A stretch of 7,638 nucleotides of DNA from contig VGYW01000402.1 of NCBI GenBank assembly GCA_016872875.1, positions 1 to 7,638 on the forward strand. The letters run 5' to 3'. The translations under genes were made by a program, and so were the position numbers. The DNA is from Planctomycetota bacterium (GTDB lineage: Bacteria; Planctomycetota; PUPC01; DSUN01). Positions 3,877 through 7,638 of the stretch are shown here, piece by piece; position 1 is the first letter of the stretch, and the number at the start of each line of letters is the position of its first letter. The notes under the pieces are model-generated. The model did no database searches. It saw only the letters and a program-made list of their open reading frames with translations, and was not told where the DNA came from.

Positions 3877-5115
3877 ATGTCCAGGCTTTTCGTTGGCGTC
3901 GCTTGCACGGGGCTATTGCTCGTGGGCATGGCGGCGGAGGGGGATTGGCCGCAGTGGCGGGGGCCGAACCGCGATGGGGTGGCGCCAGGCGCCACGCTAC
4001 CCGATACGTTGCCTAGCAGCCTGAAGCTGGTGTGGAAGGCGGAGGTGGGGGCCGGCTACTCCGGACCTGGCATCGTGGGCGGCAAGGCGGCCATCTTCGC
4101 ACGGCAAGGGGAGAACGAGGCCGTCGTGTGCCTGAACGCGACGGATGGCAAGGAGGTGTGGAAGGAGTCCTATCCAGCGCCCTACACGCCGGCGTCGGTG
4201 GCGGCGAAGCACGGCAAGGGGCCGTTCGCCACGCCAACCGTCGCGGGCGGCAAGGCGTTCACGTTCGGGATAGGTGGCATCCTGAGCGCGTGGGACCTGG
4301 CGAGCGGCAAGCGGCTCTGGCAGCACGACTTCAAGGGGCAGTTCAAGAGGACGTATCCGAGCTGGGGCGCGTCCTGCTCGCCGCTCGTCGAGGGCGGCCT
4401 GTGCGTTGTCGGCGTCGGGGCGAAGGATGAGGGGGGCCTGACGGCCTTCGACGTCGAGACGGGCAAGGTCATCTGGCAGCAGACGGCGGATGGAGCGGCC
4501 TATTCGTCGCCCGTCGCGGCGGACCTTGGCGGCCAGCGGCAGGTCATCGCGCTGATGGAGCACTACCTCCTCGCTGTCGAGCCGAAGGAGGGGAAGCTGC
4601 TCTGGAAGGTGCCGTTCGAAGTGCAATACGAACAGAACTCTTTCACGCCCATCGTGCACAAGGACCTGGTGATCATCGCGGGCTGGGGCCAGCCGATCCG
4701 CGCCTGCCGCGTGGCGCAGGAGGGCGGGAAGTTCGCGGCAACGGAGGCGTGGCGGAATGCGCGCGAGGCGTTCTATATGAACACGCCCGTGCTCGTGGGC
4801 GGACATCTGTATGGGCTGGCCGACCGCGGCCGGGGCACGCTCGTGTGCCTGAGCGCCGATGACGGCCAGACGAAGTGGGCGGGCTCGGCCGGCCTGGGCG
4901 AATACGCCTCCATCGTCGCCGCGGGCGACAAGCTGCTCGTGCTGACGACGAACGGCACGCTGCTCCTCGTGGCCGCGAGCCCGACGGGGTATAAGGAACT
5001 TGGCAAGGCGTCGCTCGGCCAGGGCGCCTATTGGGCGCACCTGGCCCTCGTGGGCAGCCGTGTCTACGTGCGCGACAAGTCGAGCGTCGCCTGCTATGAG
5101 TTGAGGGCCGAATGA
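3877..5115 (+). CDS. Exported PQQ-like beta-propeller repeat protein
   Basis: 412 residues from an ATG with AAGGAGG upstream. Residues 3-20 are a signal peptide (MSRLFVGVACTGLLLVGMAA), so the mature protein is exported. It begins with DWPQWRGPNRDG (23-34), the entry motif common in planctomycete PQQ-like proteins. Blade motifs of the form xDxxxGKxxW recur: CLNATDGKEVW (85-95), AWDLASGKRLW (138-148), AFDVETGKVIW (190-200), AVEPKEGKLLW (233-243), CLSADDGQTKW (324-334), giving a propeller of about seven blades. No cytochrome CXXCH motif or separate catalytic domain is visible. This is therefore probably a structural or binding propeller of the BamB/PQQ-like superfamily rather than a true quinoprotein dehydrogenase. 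It is followed by the large exported protein on the same strand with almost no gap, so the two are probably cotranscribed. The ligand or partner is unknown. Confidence 0.9.
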   Translation: MSRLFVGVACTGLLLVGMAAEGDWPQWRGPNRDGVAPGATLPDTLPSSLKLVWKAEVGAGYSGPGIVGGKAAIFARQGENEAVVCLNATDGKEVWKESYPAPYTPASVAAKHGKGPFATPTVAGGKAFTFGIGGILSAWDLASGKRLWQHDFKGQFKRTYPSWGASCSPLVEGGLCVVGVGAKDEGGLTAFDVETGKVIWQQTADGAAYSSPVAADLGGQRQVIALMEHYLLAVEPKEGKLLWKVPFEVQYEQNSFTPIVHKDLVIIAGWGQPIRACRVAQEGGKFAATEAWRNAREAFYMNTPVLVGGHLYGLADRGRGTLVCLSADDGQTKWAGSAGLGEYASIVAAGDKLLVLTTNGTLLLVAASPTGYKELGKASLGQGAYWAHLALVGSRVYVRDKSSVACYELRAE

Positions 5116-5147
5116 ACCACGCGCTTCAGGGGTTCGCGGAGACTGCG

Positions 5148-7638
5148 ATGGAGAGTCTTCCCTGTTCTGCCGCTCCGCTAGCTACCAAAGCGGCATCTCC
5201 GATGCCGCACTCCATACTCCTCCTGCTTGGCTTGGCGAGGGGATTGTGGGGTGCGGCGGCCACCTTGTGCGCCGCGGCGGCGTTCGCGGGCGAGTTCGCG
5301 CTGAAGCCGGTGGACCTGAAGGGCGGGGACGGGGTGCCGGAGGCGGTGGACGTGGATTCGCGCTACTACAAGGCCCGCTTCCTGCTCGCGGAGGCAGGGT
5401 CGGCGGAGTCGCTCGTCTACAAGCCGCTGAATCACGAGCTGCGGGCGGAGGACTACTATGGCAACCGCAACCACATGTTCAGGGACTTCGTGCGGCTGGC
5501 CGACCCGGACCCCATGACCGGCCTCACCCGCGCAATCGGGAACCTTGAGCTTCGCACCCAGACACGCCTCCCCGCCGCCTACAAGGTGGTCCGCCAGGAC
5601 GACAAGGAGCTCGTCCTTGAGTTCGAGATGAAGAACTCCACGGAGGGCGGGCAGGCGTGGATGGCAAAGGTCCTCACCCGCCGCCGCATCTTCCTGCGCA
5701 ACGACTCGCCGGCAATCGCGGTCGAGTGCGAGCTGGCCAACACGGACGGCGAGGAGCGCTCGCTCCTCTTCGACGTCTTCAACAGCGTGAGCCTGGGGCG
5801 GACGGCGACGTGGGTCTCGATGCCCGGCCCGGATGGGAAGATCGGCGCCCTGGACCGCGCGGATGAGGGCGCGTCAACGTTCCTCTTCGCCCCCCAGTTG
5901 GCCGACGCCTGGCTCGGGGGGGTGAACGAGAAGGGGCTGGGAGCGGCCTTCAGCTTCGCCTGGCCCGACCTTGACGCGATGCAGGTGTGCCTGTGGAAGA
6001 CGGTCGGCGCGTCCTACCACGCCATCATGCGGCGGCGCGACGTGCCGGCAGGCAAGGCCATCGTCTTCCGCTACACCTTCATGCCCTTCACCGGCTTCGG
6101 GGCGCTTGACGGCATGAGCGGCGACCTAGCCGGCGGCTTCCTTGTGGGCGAGAAGGCCAACTACGCGCAGGACGTGCCCGAGGCCGAGTTGAAGCCAGGG
6201 GCGGCGCTACCCATCAAGGTCTTCCTCGCCAGCGGGCGCGACCGCCAGGTGAACGTCCGCCTCCGCTGCGTGAGGCTTGAGGACAAGAAGGCGGTGCTGG
6301 ATGAGGCGAAGCCGCTGGCGCTCAAGGCCGGCGAGACCGCCACCCTTGCGAGCAAGGCCACGCTCGGCGAGGAGGGGCTTTACGTCTTCACGGTCACTGC
6401 CGAAGGCGATGGCGCACCCCTCAAGATGGAGAAGGCGGCGGAGGTGGGAAAGACCAAGCTCTTCTACACTGTGGCACAGCCGCCCTCGGCTGTGGGCGAG
6501 AAGCTCGGCAAGCGCGACGGCGGCGAGGGACTCGGCCCCCCCTCCCTCGACCCGCAGTTCAGGACCCTCGACCCCAAGTTCGTCACCCCCCACCTTCCGC
6601 TGCTCAAGAAGCACGCGAAGGGGGAGTTCAAGGCGTTCTTCCTCGTGCCCGCCGACAGCACGCTGGGCCACGTCCGCGAAATCGTCCAGCGCGCCGACAT
6701 CGCCCTTGAGTATGCGGCGATCACCAAGATACGGACGCCGGCCGACGAGCTCCACGCGGGCGACCTGGCGGAGTTCCGCAAGCGGCTCCGCGCGGCCGAG
6801 CCGCAGGTGCTCGTGACCCTGGGCATCCAGTGGCACGTCGGCCTGAAGCGAGCTTTGATCAAAGAGCTTCTCGACCGGGTCCAGGCCGGCATGGGCGCAG
6901 TCATCGAGGTCCGCGACCTCAAGGAGGAGCCGGAGCTTGCCGCCGCCCTGGCCGATGCGACGGAGGTTGACGCCCCGCCGCTCCCTGCCATGGCGGTTGG
7001 CGTGCCGCCCATCCGCCGCTTCGCGCTCGGCAAGGGGCGCGTCGCGCTCGTCGTGTGCAAGTGGAGCAACTACCGCGACGCGGGCAACGCCGCGGTGGGG
7101 GATTGGACGACCCTGCGCCTCCCGCGCGGCACCACGCAGATCGAGGAGCTTCGCTGGCGCGGCTTCGAGTACAGCTACGCCTTCCTGGGCGACCTTGCCC
7201 GCTGGGCCGCGGGGCAGGACGCGCCGATCGTTGTCACCGATGCCGCGCTCAAGGGCGACGTCGTGCTCGTGAGCGTGCGGAACGCTGCCGAGAAGCTGAT
7301 GACCCGCATCCACGTGGCCGTGCGCAGCCGCCGCTGGGAGCAGCGGACGCAGGGGGAGGTGCAGGCGGAACTCGTCCCAGGCGAGAGCCGCCACCTCGTG
7401 ACCCTGGGGAAGACGCCCGACGCCGGGCCGCTCGCACTGGAGGTCCACGTCCGCGCCGGCGATGGCCGCACCCTCGCCTTCGGCTCGGTGGGCGCCGCGG
7501 GCGAGGACGGCGTGGCGATGCGGGTGCTGCCCCAGCCGCCCTACCAGCCCGCCGAGAAGCCGGGCGCCTGCATCGTCGAGCTCGAGGGCAACATCCCCGG
7601 CGGCAGGCTCGAAGTCACGGTCCTCGACCGCTTCGGGC
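5148..7638 (+). CDS. Large exported protein of unknown function (3' end outside window)
   Basis: The frame is open to the window edge: about 830 residues from the ATG at 5148, C-terminus missing. The start is uncertain. 5148 has GGAG six bases upstream. ATG 5112 overlaps the previous stop as ATGA and has GAGG in front. ATG 5202 gives the cleanest signal peptide (hydrophobic LLLLGLARGLWGAAATLCAAAAFA) but has no Shine-Dalgarno. Mature sequence starts near residue 48 (GEFALKPVDL). Residues about 50-330 look like a beta-sandwich domain rich in beta strands. About 340-440 resembles an Ig-like strand domain. About 480-610 (HLPLLKKHAKGEFKAFFLVP, then VLVTLGIQWH and ELLDRVQAGMGAVIEV) looks like an alpha/beta fold reminiscent of the glutamine-amidotransferase-like domains seen in planctomycete secreted proteins. 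FEYSYAFLGDLARWAAG at about 673-689 fits the segment that often follows such domains. I do not recognise a named family and see no clear catalytic residues. It probably works with the beta-propeller encoded just upstream. Confidence 0.75.
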   Translation, partial: MESLPCSAAPLATKAASPMPHSILLLLGLARGLWGAAATLCAAAAFAGEFALKPVDLKGGDGVPEAVDVDSRYYKARFLLAEAGSAESLVYKPLNHELRAEDYYGNRNHMFRDFVRLADPDPMTGLTRAIGNLELRTQTRLPAAYKVVRQDDKELVLEFEMKNSTEGGQAWMAKVLTRRRIFLRNDSPAIAVECELANTDGEERSLLFDVFNSVSLGRTATWVSMPGPDGKIGALDRADEGASTFLFAPQLADAWLGGVNEKGLGAAFSFAWPDLDAMQVCLWKTVGASYHAIMRRRDVPAGKAIVFRYTFMPFTGFGALDGMSGDLAGGFLVGEKANYAQDVPEAELKPGAALPIKVFLASGRDRQVNVRLRCVRLEDKKAVLDEAKPLALKAGETATLASKATLGEEGLYVFTVTAEGDGAPLKMEKAAEVGKTKLFYTVAQPPSAVGEKLGKRDGGEGLGPPSLDPQFRTLDPKFVTPHLPLLKKHAKGEFKAFFLVPADSTLGHVREIVQRADIALEYAAITKIRTPADELHAGDLAEFRKRLRAAEPQVLVTLGIQWHVGLKRALIKELLDRVQAGMGAVIEVRDLKEEPELAAALADATEVDAPPLPAMAVGVPPIRRFALGKGRVALVVCKWSNYRDAGNAAVGDWTTLRLPRGTTQIEELRWRGFEYSYAFLGDLARWAAGQDAPIVVTDAALKGDVVLVSVRNAAEKLMTRIHVAVRSRRWEQRTQGEVQAELVPGESRHLVTLGKTPDAGPLALEVHVRAGDGRTLAFGSVGAAGEDGVAMRVLPQPPYQPAEKPGACIVELEGNIPGGRLEVTVLDRFG
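5169..5208 (+). other. Two mutually exclusive hairpins at the start of the large exported protein gene
   Basis: GCCGCT (5169-5174) can pair with AGCGGC (5189-5194), while GCGGCAT (5190-5196) can pair perfectly with ATGCCGC (5202-5208) across a five-base loop. The two share 5190-5194 and cannot form together. The second would hide the ATG at 5202. The segment 5151-5215 has a different flavour from typical coding DNA and may be an inserted intergenic repeat. Confidence 0.35.

Noticed and set aside
3877..3936. Lipoprotein signal (Cys at residue 10 of the beta-propeller protein)
   Set aside because: The cysteine comes before the hydrophobic core rather than after it, and the preceding residues do not make a proper lipobox.
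6207..7448. Long minus-strand open frame of 413 codons
   Set aside because: It is antisense to the large exported protein, whose plus-strand frame is continuous with a sensible signal peptide and strand pattern; the minus frame has Arg/Leu/Ala/Glu-rich shadow composition.

Overview
The window is GC-rich bacterial DNA (the third codon positions of its genes are mostly G or C). It suggests an uncultured planctomycete or a relative in the PVC group. The clues are an exported PQQ-type beta-propeller protein with the N-terminal DWPQWRGPNRDG signature, an exported ADP-ribosylglycohydrolase, a very large exported protein of unknown function, and long intergenic stretches packed with short hairpin repeats. 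The taxonomic call is an inference from protein style, not from a marker gene.

Layout. Positions 1-611 hold no convincing gene; they are a mosaic of short hairpins and inverted repeats. Positions 612-2015 (minus strand) encode an exported ADP-ribosylglycohydrolase-family protein with its own sigma70-like promoter at 2041-2069. Positions 2087-2603 are a tandem array of three 163-bp units with four copies of a 26-28 nt palindrome (P1-P4). Positions 2625-3281 (plus strand) encode a regulator with two winged-helix domains. Positions 3269-3732 are a second array, a 219-bp unit present twice, with five more copies of the same palindrome (P5-P9) in the opposite orientation. Positions 3877-5115 (plus) encode the PQQ-like beta-propeller protein, followed closely at about 5148 by the large exported protein, which runs off the right edge.

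The most interesting part is 2087-3732. A single regulator gene is bracketed by two structurally different arrays that share one palindrome: arms TTCCACAGTTG and CAACTGTGGAA around a central TT (left array) or AA (right array). The palindrome next to the gene (P4) overlaps the -10 element of a strong promoter (TTGACA, 17 bp, TATTAT), as expected for an autorepressor operator. The regulator's stop codon lies inside P5. P1 sits upstream of the divergent ADP-ribosylglycohydrolase promoter, and P9 sits upstream of the beta-propeller promoter. The simplest model is a local regulator with an unusually large set of multi-copy binding sites reaching both flanking transcription units. An alternative is a mobile or amplifying repeat cassette that carries its own DNA-binding protein. 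Neither is proven here.
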